Of a stretch of 64,000 bases of DNA, positions 21,465 through 30,633 are shown in pieces. This stretch comes from Myxococcota bacterium (GTDB lineage: Bacteria; Myxococcota_A; UBA9160; SMWR01), in the NCBI GenBank assembly GCA_039030075.1, contig JBCCEW010000019.1:1-64000 (forward strand). The letters are read 5' to 3'. The position numbers and the translations under genes are program-made. The notes beneath the pieces were generated by a model that saw nothing but the letters and a program-made list of their open reading frames with translations, had not been told where the DNA came from and made no database searches. Numbering within the stretch: the stretch's first letter is position 1; each line of letters begins with the position of its first letter.

Positions 21465-22406
21465 CTAGACCCCGCTGCGAATCGCGCGGAGTCGCGTCAG
21501 CGTCTGCCGCGAGACGACCTTTCGCTCACGCCAGATCTGGGGAAGCGCGCGCACCAGCCCGACCAGGCCTTCGAGGTAGTGCTTCGCGTAGCCGTAGCGG
21601 AGCGAGCGCAGCGCCCAGAGCGCGAGGCGCGGCACGGTGTAGGCCAGGGCCTGGGGAACCGGCAGCCGTCGCAGCGCGATCCAGCAGCGGTTGCGCACGT
21701 TGAGGGCATGGCGTGGATCCGCCAGGTGGTTCAGGTCTCCCCGCGGCGCGCCGTGGTGCACCGGCTCGGGCAGATAGTGGATCTCGCCTCCACCGTCGAT
21801 CAGGGCCAGGGCCAGGTCCCACTGCTCGCCCCCCCAGAAGAGCGACTCGTAGTAGCCACCCGCCCGTTCGAGCGCGTCGCGGCGGAAGGCCACCGCGGCC
21901 TCGCTGATCTGATCGGTCTCGAAGCTCTGGTCCTGGAAGCCGTCGCGCGACCGCGGATGCCACCAGTGGGCATCGGCGTACTCCCGCCCCTCGCCGTCTT
22001 CGGTGATCTTCAGGGTCGTCGCCACGCACGCGGGATGCGTCGCGAAGTGCTCGAGCACCCGCGCCAGAGCACCGGGCCGCAGCAGCCGGATGTCGTCGTC
22101 GAGGGACAGCACGACGGGCGCGCGCGCCTCGCGGAAGCCGACGTTACGCCCGCGAATCCCGCAATTCTCGGTGAGCGCCACGAGCTCCACCTGCGGGAAC
22201 TCGGCGCGGACCATGTCGGCGCTGCCATCCTCGGAGGCGTTGTCGACGACGACGATCTGCACGCTGTCGTGGTCCTGGTTCACGACCGAGGCAAGGCCGT
22301 CGCGCAGCATGTCGCGGCGGTTGTAGCTCAGGAAGACCACGCTGAGGCGCGGCGCTTCGTCCTTCGGAGCGTCCGCGTCACCGCGGAGGTGCGCGCGCTC
22401 GGTCAC
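21465..22406 (-). CDS. Family 2 glycosyltransferase
   Basis: A 313-residue GT-A fold glycosyltransferase with the opening LSVVFLSYNRRDMLRDGLASVVNQ (about 20-44), VVDNASEDGSADMV, and the metal-binding acidic motif LSLDDDIRLL (about 98-107). RGRNVGFREA and WGGEQWDLAL are typical of rhamnosyltransferase- or WcaA-like GT2 enzymes. No clear membrane segment is present. The GTG start overlaps the polyketide synthase stop by 4 bp, so the PKS and this transferase are translationally coupled. That is a strong hint that the polyketide and a sugar end up in one molecule. Donor and acceptor cannot be read from sequence. Confidence 0.88.
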   Translation of the reverse strand: MTERAHLRGDADAPKDEAPRLSVVFLSYNRRDMLRDGLASVVNQDHDSVQIVVVDNASEDGSADMVRAEFPQVELVALTENCGIRGRNVGFREARAPVVLSLDDDIRLLRPGALARVLEHFATHPACVATTLKITEDGEGREYADAHWWHPRSRDGFQDQSFETDQISEAAVAFRRDALERAGGYYESLFWGGEQWDLALALIDGGGEIHYLPEPVHHGAPRGDLNHLADPRHALNVRNRCWIALRRLPVPQALAYTVPRLALWALRSLRYGYAKHYLEGLVGLVRALPQIWRERKVVSRQTLTRLRAIRSGV

Positions 22407-25400
22407 GATTTGCCGCCGCCCGCTTCGACGAGCGCGGCCAGGGCCCGCACGGTCGGGTCCTTGAAGAACGCCTTGATGCCGACCTTCACGCCGTGGCGTT
22501 CGCGCACGATGCGCAGGCAGCGCGTGGCCAGGAGCGAGCTGCCGCCGAGGTCGAGAAAGTTGTCCTCGGGAGCGATGCGTGCGAGCCCGAGTTCGGTCGC
22601 CCAGATCTCACCGACCGACTGCTCGAGCTCGTTGCCCAATGCCTCGATGGCGGGAGCGCCCTCGGCAGGAGCTTCGGCGTCGGCCGCCGTCGTGTCCGCC
22701 TGGGCAATCGCATCGGCCGGGCGCCGCGAGATCACCAGGCGCCGACGTCCCGACGCGAGCGCCGCGGCGAAGCAATCGAAGCCCTCGGCGAGTTCCACGT
22801 AGTCCGAGAAACGCTCCTCGGCGGCTTCGCCGGCCATCCCCACGCCGCGCCACATCGGCCAGTCGAGGGTCCGAACCGGGAGCTCGCGCTCCGCGTCGGA
22901 CCAGGCATCGAGCACCGCGTTCGCCGCGGCGTAGTCCGCGTGGCCGCCGGGCGCCTGGAGCCCGAGGACCGAGGAGAACAGCGCGACGAACGAGAGTTCG
23001 CGTCCACGCAGGGCGTCGAGGAGCACCGCGGTGCCCTCGACCTTCGGCGCGAGCACCGCATCGAGATCCGCCGCTTCCCGCATGCGCAGCAGCCCGGGAA
23101 CCACGGTCCCGGCCGCGTGCAAGACACCAGCGAGCGTGGGGCAGCGCGCGTCGATATCCGCGAGCAGAGCAGCGACGTTTGCCGGATCGGTGACGTCAGC
23201 GGGAATCACCTCGATGCGCCCGCCGGCGCCGGTGCACTCGGCAAAGCGACGCGCGGCATCGCGGACCGCTTCGGGGTAGTCGGCGAGCGCAGCGGCGTCG
23301 TCCCAAACTTCCTTCGGCGGGAAGGCGCGGCGACCGACCAGCACGACGGTGGGTCCGCCGGGGGTGGCCCATGCGCAGGCCAGCCCGGAACCGATCCCGC
23401 CGAGCCCCCCGGTGACGAGCAGGGTCTGGTCGGCGCCGAGCGGCGGCGACGCGGGCTCGAGCGACACGGCCTCGAAGCAACGCTGCCAGAGGTAGCCGTC
23501 GCGCAGCGCCCAGGGCGCGCCCCCGTCGAGGTCGGAACAGCGCCAGAGGTTCGCGAGATCGCTGCCGGCGTCGACATCGACGCTGCAGACCCGGGTCCCC
23601 GGCACTTCCTCGACCAGGCTGCGGCAGGCAGCGTCGGCCATCGCCCGGTTCGGATCCACCGCGTCGCTGCGGCCGACCGCCTGGGCACCGCGCGTCAGCA
23701 CGAGCAGGGAGAAGCCGTCGGCGCGAACCGACTCACCCGCTTCGAAGAGCGCACCAAAGGTCTCGAAGGCGTCGCGGCGCGTCGCCTTGGCTTCGCCGAG
23801 CAACCCGCCGTGCACGATCTGCAGGGGCGCGTCCAGCGGGAGCGATGCGTCGCGCAGCAGCGCTTCCCAGTCCACATCTCCGGCCTGCGCGCGCACCACG
23901 CGCGCACCCGCGGCTTCGAGCTCCGTGGCAAGGGGTGACAAGACGGCGCCGTCGCCGTCGACGAGTAGCCAGGTCGCGGCCGACGGCTCGGGACCGCCGT
24001 GCTCGTCGAGCGCCTCGCCTCGCCGCCAGCTCGGCGCGAAGGCCTGCGCGCGCTCGGCCGGCTTGCTCTCCGGCGTGCGCGCGTCGGACGCCGCCGACGC
24101 CGGCCAGTGTCGCGTGCGGTCGAAGGCCGTTCCCGGCAGCGGCACGCGCCGGCCCGGATCTTCTCCGAGCGCCTCCCAGTCGAGCGCGCCGCCGGCCGCC
24201 CAGACCCGACCGGCTGCGGCGAGCAGATGCCGACCATCGTCCTCGTCGCTGTCCGCCCGCGGGAGCGAAGCGATCGCCCGGAAGGTGTCTCCGGCGTGTG
24301 CCTGTCGTGCGAGCGACGTCAGTGCCTGGCCCGGGCCGACTTCGATGGCGAGCGCCGCACGCCCTTCGAGCAGCGTCTCGAGACCGGCGCGGAAACGCAC
24401 TGTGCTGCGCACGTGGTCGGCCCAGTACTGGGGATCCATCGCGTGCTCGGGCTGGATCCAGGTGCCCGTGACGTTCGATACGAACGGGAGATTCGGTGCG
24501 TGTCGATCACGCTGGGAGACGAACTCGCGGAACGGCGCGAGCATCGGCTCCATCATCGCGGTGTGGAAGGCGTGCGACGTGTGGAGCCTTCGATGGGGCC
24601 AGTCCTTCTCGGTGAGGGTGGCCTCGAGCGCTTCGATCGCCGCGAAGGGGCCCCCGACCGCGAGGGTCTCGCGGCCGTTCTCGACCGCGATCGAGACACC
24701 GTCGGGGAGCACGCCGGCGAGCTGCGCCTCGGTGGCGGACACGGCGAGCATCGCGCCGGGCTCCATCGACTGCATCAAGCGCCCGCGCTCGCACACGATG
24801 GCAAGCGCGTCGGCGAACGAGAACACGCCCGCGACCGTCGCTGCCACGTACTCGCCGATGCTGTGACCCAGCATCGCGGCCGGCGCGATGCCGAGCGCCT
24901 GCCAGTGGGTCGCCAGAGCGTGCTCGAGCACGAACAGCGCCGGCTGGGTGTTCTCGGTGCGCGCGAGGGCCGTCTGCACGGCGTCGCTCGGCTCGGCCTG
25001 GAGTAGCTCCGCCACTTCTCCGCGACCCAGACGCTCGAGCTCGACGAGGCCGGCATCGAACGCACGGCCAAACTCGGGAAACAGGGCGCGCGCAGCGCGC
25101 CCCATGCCCGCGTGCTGGGAGCCCTGCCCCGAGAACAGGAACACGGGCTGGGCCCCCGCCAGTGCCTGGTCCTGCACACGTCCCGCGCCGCTCGCCCGGA
25201 GCCCGTGGATCAGCTCGTCGGGCTCGGCGGCAACGACGGCGCGGCGTTCGTTCCAGCCCGCCTGTCGGCGCAGCAAGGTGTGCGCGACGTCGTGCACCTC
25301 GGGCTGCTGGCCCTCGGCGGTCTTGGCGAGCAGCTCGCAGGTCGCGTCGAGGGAGGACGCGGATTTCGCCGAGAGGGGCACGAGCCGCGGCGTGCGCGCC

Positions 25401-26749
25401 GGCGCCGCCCCTTCCTGCTCCGGCGCGCTCTCGAGGATCACGTGGGCGTTCGTTCCGCCGATGCCCAGGGCGGTCACGCCCGCGCGCAGCGGCCCGCTCG
25501 GCGGGTTCCATTCGCGCAGCTTGTCGTTCACGTAGAACGGCGAGTCGTCGAGCTCGAGCTCCGGGTTCGGCTCGCGGAAACCGACCGTCGGCGGCAGCGC
25601 GCGCGCCTGCATGGCCCGCACGACCTTGATCAACCCCGCGACGCCGGCGGCGGCGTCGAGGTGACCGATATTGCTCTTCACCGCGCCGAGCGCGCAGAAC
25701 TGCTTCGCCTCGGTCTGGGTGCGGAAAGCGCGGTTCAGGGCCGCCACCTCGATCGGATCGCCGAGGTAGGTCCCGGTACCGTGGCACTCGATGAAGCTGA
25801 TCGTCTCGACGGGAACGCCGGCCACGGCGAGCGCCTCGACGACGAGGTCGGCCTGGGCCGTCAGGCTTGGCGCCGTGAACTCGGACTTCGACGCCCCGTC
25901 GTTGTTGACCGCGGAGCCGCGGATCACCGCGTGGATACAGTCGCCGTCGGCCTCTGCGTCTTCCAGGCGCTTGAGCAACACCGCGCCGGCGCCGCTCCCG
26001 AAGACCGTGCCGTCCGCCCGTCGGTCGAAGGTGCGGACGTGGCCCGACTTCGAGAAGACGCTGCCCTCTTCGTGGAGGTAGCCCGCCAGGAGCGGCACCC
26101 GCACGGCCGCGCCGCCGGCCAGCGCCATGTCGCACTCGCCGTTGAGCAGGCTCTGGCAGGCCATGTGCACCGCCACGAGCGAAGACGAGCACGCGGTCTG
26201 CACGGTCATCGCGGGGCCGCGCAGGTTGAGCTTGAAAGCGGTGCGCGTCGCCAGGTAGTCCTTGTCGTTCCCGACGAGGGTGGGCAGATAGTCGTCGGAG
26301 AATGCCGGGACCAGCCCGGTGTTCAGGAAGAAGGTGTTCATCGCACTGCCGGCGAAGATGCCGACGGGCATGTCGCAGGCATCGGGCCGGTAGCCGCCGT
26401 GCTCGAGGCACTGCCAGGCGAGCTCGAGGAAGATCCGCTGCTGCGGATCGATCACCGTCGCTTCGCGGGGCGAGTAGCCGAAGAAGGCGGCGTCGAAGCA
26501 GTCGGCATCGTCGAGCACCGAGGTACGTCCGACGTAGCGGGGATCGTTGCGCAGCCGCTCGGGAACGCCCGTCGCCTCGAGCTCCTCGGGCGACACCGAG
26601 CGCAGGGACTCGACCCCTCCCTCGAGGTTCTGCCAGAACGTGTCGATGTCGGGTGCGCCGGGGAAACGGCCGGCCATCCCCACGATCGCGATCTCGGTGG
26701 GATCCTCTTCGTCGCGCTCGTCGTGGTCCTGTGCGCCGGGCGGGGCCAT
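22403..26749 (-). CDS. Type I polyketide synthase module KS-AT-KR-ACP
   Basis: A 1448-residue single PKS module. The ketosynthase (about 18-440) has the full triad: Cys187 in TACSSS, His323 in HGTGT and His363 in NIGHLD. The acyltransferase (about 535-830) has GHSIGEY (Ser630) and the HAFH motif (726-729) that marks malonyl-CoA selection. The ketoreductase (about 1107-1300) has TGGLGGIG, Ser1259/1260 and Tyr1273. The ACP (about 1375-1440) carries the phosphopantetheine Ser1405 in LGGSSL. There is no DH, ER, methyltransferase or thioesterase in this chain; a DH lies in the preceding protein. It follows the DH-FkbM-FkbH-ACP gene by 18 bp and overlaps the GT2 gene. The product is probably a single malonyl extension of an ACP-bound starter. 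Release mechanism is unknown; transfer to a sugar is my inference from the neighbours. Confidence 0.95.
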   Translation of the reverse strand: MAPPGAQDHDERDEEDPTEIAIVGMAGRFPGAPDIDTFWQNLEGGVESLRSVSPEELEATGVPERLRNDPRYVGRTSVLDDADCFDAAFFGYSPREATVIDPQQRIFLELAWQCLEHGGYRPDACDMPVGIFAGSAMNTFFLNTGLVPAFSDDYLPTLVGNDKDYLATRTAFKLNLRGPAMTVQTACSSSLVAVHMACQSLLNGECDMALAGGAAVRVPLLAGYLHEEGSVFSKSGHVRTFDRRADGTVFGSGAGAVLLKRLEDAEADGDCIHAVIRGSAVNNDGASKSEFTAPSLTAQADLVVEALAVAGVPVETISFIECHGTGTYLGDPIEVAALNRAFRTQTEAKQFCALGAVKSNIGHLDAAAGVAGLIKVVRAMQARALPPTVGFREPNPELELDDSPFYVNDKLREWNPPSGPLRAGVTALGIGGTNAHVILESAPEQEGAAPARTPRLVPLSAKSASSLDATCELLAKTAEGQQPEVHDVAHTLLRRQAGWNERRAVVAAEPDELIHGLRASGAGRVQDQALAGAQPVFLFSGQGSQHAGMGRAARALFPEFGRAFDAGLVELERLGRGEVAELLQAEPSDAVQTALARTENTQPALFVLEHALATHWQALGIAPAAMLGHSIGEYVAATVAGVFSFADALAIVCERGRLMQSMEPGAMLAVSATEAQLAGVLPDGVSIAVENGRETLAVGGPFAAIEALEATLTEKDWPHRRLHTSHAFHTAMMEPMLAPFREFVSQRDRHAPNLPFVSNVTGTWIQPEHAMDPQYWADHVRSTVRFRAGLETLLEGRAALAIEVGPGQALTSLARQAHAGDTFRAIASLPRADSDEDDGRHLLAAAGRVWAAGGALDWEALGEDPGRRVPLPGTAFDRTRHWPASAASDARTPESKPAERAQAFAPSWRRGEALDEHGGPEPSAATWLLVDGDGAVLSPLATELEAAGARVVRAQAGDVDWEALLRDASLPLDAPLQIVHGGLLGEAKATRRDAFETFGALFEAGESVRADGFSLLVLTRGAQAVGRSDAVDPNRAMADAACRSLVEEVPGTRVCSVDVDAGSDLANLWRCSDLDGGAPWALRDGYLWQRCFEAVSLEPASPPLGADQTLLVTGGLGGIGSGLACAWATPGGPTVVLVGRRAFPPKEVWDDAAALADYPEAVRDAARRFAECTGAGGRIEVIPADVTDPANVAALLADIDARCPTLAGVLHAAGTVVPGLLRMREAADLDAVLAPKVEGTAVLLDALRGRELSFVALFSSVLGLQAPGGHADYAAANAVLDAWSDAERELPVRTLDWPMWRGVGMAGEAAEERFSDYVELAEGFDCFAAALASGRRRLVISRRPADAIAQADTTAADAEAPAEGAPAIEALGNELEQSVGEIWATELGLARIAPEDNFLDLGGSSLLATRCLRIVRERHGVKVGIKAFFKDPTVRALAALVEAGGGKS

Positions 26750-26767
26750 CGCCGTCTTCCTCCGCGC

Positions 26768-29700
26768 CTAGCGTCGCCGGCGTGCGCGGCGCTTGCGACC
26801 GCGCTCGGCGCTCGCATCGAGCCCCGCCTGGCGGTCTTCCCCGCCCTCGTCCCCGAGCGCGATGGCGAGCGCGCGAACCGTCGCGCCTTCGAACATGGTC
26901 ACCGTCGAAATGCGGCGCCCGAGCTTCGCGCTGAGATCCGACGCGATGCGCACGGCGAGGAGCGAGCTCCCCCCCAGCGCGAAGAAGTCGTCGTCGATCC
27001 CGACGCCGTCGAGCTTCAGGGCCTGACACCAGGACGCGCTGATCTGCTTCTGCAACTCGGTGCTGGGTGCGACGAACGCGGTCTCGAGGGTCGGCCGCGG
27101 TCGCGTGAGCTGGCGCGCGAGCGCCTCGAGGATCTGCGTCGCGCTCGTGAGCTCCGCGGGGATCCGCTCCAGGGTCGCGTGACGCGCCGGGGCCGCCTTC
27201 GGCTCGCGCGCCGTCGCCGACGCTCCGCCGCTCGCGGCCTCGGCCGCGGTCGGGTCGAAGCGGGTCTCCGCGACCTCCTCGGCCGGGGCGAGAAAGGATC
27301 GCTCGTCACCCACGCTCGCACCCGAAAGGCTGCTCGCCGCCTCTTCGCCGAGCGTCCGCATCAGGAAGGTCGCCGCGGGCTCGTTCTTCTCCGAGCGACG
27401 GAAGCCGAGGCGCACCTCGGAGAGGCCCCGCTCGCGCGCGAGCGCGCCGAGGTGGGCGAGCATCTGGTGCTCGACGCCACGCCCGAGCACACGACAGCTC
27501 ACCAGGAAGGCATCGACGTCGAGGACGTCACTCGTGGTCCAGCGCATGGCGCCGACGATGCCGTAGTCGCCGAAGCGGTCCCGCACCGACACGAGGCGCC
27601 AGCCCGCATCGTCGCGGCCACAGGTCTGGGCCACTTCCTCGACGCTGCAACGCGGGGTCGTGAAGTTGAACTGGTTGGTGCGCTGGGTGAGCTGCGAGGT
27701 GCGCTCGTAGTGTTCTGGCGTCGCGGCGTAGACGTCCACCTCGAGGCCCAGGCTCTCGATGAAGTCCGAGAGGGTGACGACCTCCGAGCGCAGCGCGCGA
27801 CGCTCCTTCTCCTGGTCGTAGAACTGGGCGCGGCGCCGATCCTCGTCGGTCGTGACGAGACGGTCCAATGCCCACAGATGCGCCGAGAAGTCTCGGAGCG
27901 CGTCGGCGCCCTGGGGCGCCTGCAGGCAGAGCACCTCGGGGCAGGCCGCGCGCACCTCGGCCAGCTCGACCGGGTTGTCGTCGACGAAGACGAAGGAGTC
28001 GATGCCGAGGTTGAGGTCGGCAGCGAGCTCTCGCAGCCCCTGGGACTTCGCCTCCCAGCCGATCTTCCAACCGGCCAGGTGGTCACGACGCAGGACGAAG
28101 TCGTCGCGGCCGTCGAAGACCTTCCAGACGTCGGCCTCTTCGTTCTTGCTGGCCAGACACAAGAGCATGCCGCGTTCGCGTGACTCGACCGCCAGCTGCT
28201 GCAGGGCCCGGTGCCCGGCGTGGAACTCGAGGTCGCCCGCGGCACTCTCACCGCAGACGCCGCCCCAGAGGGTGTTGTCACAGTCGAGGACGAGCACCTT
28301 CTTCGGCGGCGTCGACACCGCGTGCACGCCGCGGAAGGCCTGGGTGCCGAGCGCGGCGTAGGCCGCCGGCGTATAGGGCACGTGCCCCATCACGTTGCCG
28401 TGGGGATCGAAGGAATCGGTCACCCCGTAGCGCGTGAGCAGGTCCGACATCGGCAGGAGCGACGTCGCACCGATCGCCGCGACGGCGTCGGCGAGCCGCG
28501 CCTCGGCGTCGTCGATTGCCTTCGACACCGCCGGATCGGCGAGCGCCTCGGGCGACGAAGGCGTGAGCCCCAACAGGATGGGCGCCCCACCCCGCGCGTC
28601 GTAGGCCTCGAGCCCCTGGGTGAACTCGTCGACGGCCCGCCCCAGCTGGGCGCCGGGCGACTGGGCCTCGGCGTCGGCCGCGGCCTCGCCGCGCCGGGCG
28701 AACACCCCGTAGAGTCCGGAGCGCTCGAGCAGCTTCTCCTGCTCCACGAACACCTGGAAGCCGCGGTCTTCGAGGATCTGACGCGCCTCTTCGATCTGGC
28801 CTTCGCCCGAATCGTGCACCTCGAGCACGACCTGCTGGATCATCGGCCAGTGGTCGTCGTCGATGCCGTGCAGCACGGCGAGCTCGCTCTTCTCGGCGTC
28901 GACCTTCAGGAGATCGATGTGGTCGATGTTCTCCTGGCGGATGATCTCGGAGACGGTGCGCAGCGGACACAGGAAGGTCTCCGTGTCGGTGCGGCTCTCC
29001 ATCATGTTCTCGGCGTACTCCCCGGCGTCGGAGACGTCGGCACCGAGCTCGTCCTCGAGCACGTTCTTCACGACGGCCTTGATGGCGTCGCGGTCTTCGG
29101 CGTGATCCGCGTGGAACGTCGAGAACACGGAGGAGTTTCGATAGAAGGTGAACTCGGCCTCGCTGTTCGAGTCCGAGAGCCCCATGTTGAAGGCCTTCGC
29201 CTCGGGCACGTAGAGCTTCGTGTTCGTCGACAGGATCCCGAACACGGCCGGCGACGGCTCGAAGGAGAGCACCTGAACGCCGGGCGACTCGGTCTGACAG
29301 AAGAGCGAGAACAGGCCGATGTTCGCGCCGACGTCGATCACGCACTTCGCGTTCTTGAAGTCGATGCCGTACCGGCAGTAGGCGCGGTCGACGAAGATCT
29401 CCTTGTGGAGGTAGCGCGTCTCGTAGGCGTTGAGCTGCGCGATCTCGGCCGAAGGCGAGAAGGGGTAGCGGTCCTTGCCGTCCAGCAGGGCCGCCTGCTC
29501 GGCGGCGGGCAGCTCGGAGCTGAGCGTGGCGCGCTCGGAGAGCCAGTCCTCTACCCGCACCAACGCGACGTTCACGCCGCCGCTGTTGGTGCCGAAGGTG
29601 CTGGCCGGGTCGAGCAGCTCCTGTTGCAGCTGGTTGTAGGGAGCGAAGCGCAGCTCGGTGGGCATGCCGAGCTCCTCGGCCCAGAACTCCATCGCGTCGG

Positions 29701-30553
29701 CGACGGGCTCGGCCGTGAAGTTCGCGGCGATCGCGACCGGCTGGGTCGGCGCGCACTCGGCGTAGCCGAGTTCGACATCGCTGAGCTCGGCCACGAGACT
29801 GCCGTCGCCCGCGAGCAGGCGCACGCGACCGCGCGCGCCATCGGGGCTGGCCTGCGCCACCTCCGCGTAGGCGTACTCGGCCTCGATGTCGTCCGCGACG
29901 AGGACGGCTCCGCCGAAGCCCTGGAGCGTGAAGGTGTGACCGTCGACGGCCGCCGCCACCGCGAGGGCCTGCACGGCCCAGTCGAGCACGCACGGGTCCA
30001 CGCCGAAGCGGTCGGCGCGCGCATCGTCGGGCGCGGCGAGCCGCGCGAGAACCTCGCCCTCGCCCTGCCAGAGCGCGGTCAGACCGCGGAAGGCCGGGCC
30101 GTACTCGTTGCGGTTCGCGCGCAGGGTCGCGTAGGCCGCGGTGACGTCCCCGGCCTCCAGACGCGCTTCGAGCGCCCCGAGATCCATCGCGTCCGCCGTC
30201 GAAGCATCCGCCGCGCCGACGAAACCGGTCGCGCAGGCCGAGCTGCCGTCCTCGAGCACGTCGAAGCGCTGGTCGCTTCCGTCGGCACTGAGCGCGAGCA
30301 CGACCGGCGGTGCCTCGCGCTCGGGCGCGATCAACGCGCGCTCGAAGCGGAAGTCGCGCAGACGCACCGGCCACTGACCACCGGCGTCGATCCAGGCCGT
30401 CGCCGCGCAGGCGGCGTGGAGCATGCCCGGCACCACCACCGTCGACTGGAAGGCGTGGTCGGCGAGGAAGGGATGGCGCTCGAGATCCAGGCGGAGTTCG
30501 TAGCGGCCGGCCTCGCCGGTGGCCACGAAGGGACGCTTGTCGGTTTCCGTCAT
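26768..30553 (-). CDS. Multidomain PKS partner: DH - FkbM methyltransferase - FkbH - ACP
   Basis: A 1261-residue assembly-line protein. (1) A PKS dehydratase-like double hotdog (about 20-270), with His33 and Pro42 of the HxxxGxxxxP motif (Gly replaced by Ser37) and the second catalytic Asp191 in LDWAVQ. (2) The first part of an FkbH SGNH-like region (about 275-345). (3) An FkbM SAM methyltransferase (about 395-620) with VIDVGANIG (405-413). (4) The rest of FkbH (about 625-1078) with the HAD motif DCDNTLWGG (757-765), Lys803 and FVDDNP. (5) An ACP (about 1165-1235) with Ser1197 in LGGSSL, then a basic tail. FkbH proteins load a glyceryl unit from 1,3-bisphosphoglycerate onto an ACP; FkbM proteins are O-methyltransferases. 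No acyl-CoA dehydrogenase genes for methoxymalonyl-ACP are present, so a glyceryl or methoxy-glyceryl starter is likelier. The ATG at 30553 starts the DH domain. Confidence 0.9.
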   Translation of the reverse strand: MTETDKRPFVATGEAGRYELRLDLERHPFLADHAFQSTVVVPGMLHAACAATAWIDAGGQWPVRLRDFRFERALIAPEREAPPVVLALSADGSDQRFDVLEDGSSACATGFVGAADASTADAMDLGALEARLEAGDVTAAYATLRANRNEYGPAFRGLTALWQGEGEVLARLAAPDDARADRFGVDPCVLDWAVQALAVAAAVDGHTFTLQGFGGAVLVADDIEAEYAYAEVAQASPDGARGRVRLLAGDGSLVAELSDVELGYAECAPTQPVAIAANFTAEPVADAMEFWAEELGMPTELRFAPYNQLQQELLDPASTFGTNSGGVNVALVRVEDWLSERATLSSELPAAEQAALLDGKDRYPFSPSAEIAQLNAYETRYLHKEIFVDRAYCRYGIDFKNAKCVIDVGANIGLFSLFCQTESPGVQVLSFEPSPAVFGILSTNTKLYVPEAKAFNMGLSDSNSEAEFTFYRNSSVFSTFHADHAEDRDAIKAVVKNVLEDELGADVSDAGEYAENMMESRTDTETFLCPLRTVSEIIRQENIDHIDLLKVDAEKSELAVLHGIDDDHWPMIQQVVLEVHDSGEGQIEEARQILEDRGFQVFVEQEKLLERSGLYGVFARRGEAAADAEAQSPGAQLGRAVDEFTQGLEAYDARGGAPILLGLTPSSPEALADPAVSKAIDDAEARLADAVAAIGATSLLPMSDLLTRYGVTDSFDPHGNVMGHVPYTPAAYAALGTQAFRGVHAVSTPPKKVLVLDCDNTLWGGVCGESAAGDLEFHAGHRALQQLAVESRERGMLLCLASKNEEADVWKVFDGRDDFVLRRDHLAGWKIGWEAKSQGLRELAADLNLGIDSFVFVDDNPVELAEVRAACPEVLCLQAPQGADALRDFSAHLWALDRLVTTDEDRRRAQFYDQEKERRALRSEVVTLSDFIESLGLEVDVYAATPEHYERTSQLTQRTNQFNFTTPRCSVEEVAQTCGRDDAGWRLVSVRDRFGDYGIVGAMRWTTSDVLDVDAFLVSCRVLGRGVEHQMLAHLGALARERGLSEVRLGFRRSEKNEPAATFLMRTLGEEAASSLSGASVGDERSFLAPAEEVAETRFDPTAAEAASGGASATAREPKAAPARHATLERIPAELTSATQILEALARQLTRPRPTLETAFVAPSTELQKQISASWCQALKLDGVGIDDDFFALGGSSLLAVRIASDLSAKLGRRISTVTMFEGATVRALAIALGDEGGEDRQAGLDASAERGRKRRARRRR

Positions 30554-30633
30554 CGGATGGGCAGCCTCTTGTCCAACAGTCTTGGGATCAGGATTCGAAG
30601 ATGAGAGAAGGGATTCGCTCGCCGCGGGGGCGG

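Noticed and set aside
25112-30604. Long plus-strand frames of about 800-1000 codons opposite the PKS genes
   Set aside because: Same GC effect; the minus-strand frames hold complete catalytic motifs of KS, AT, KR, ACP, FkbM and FkbH.
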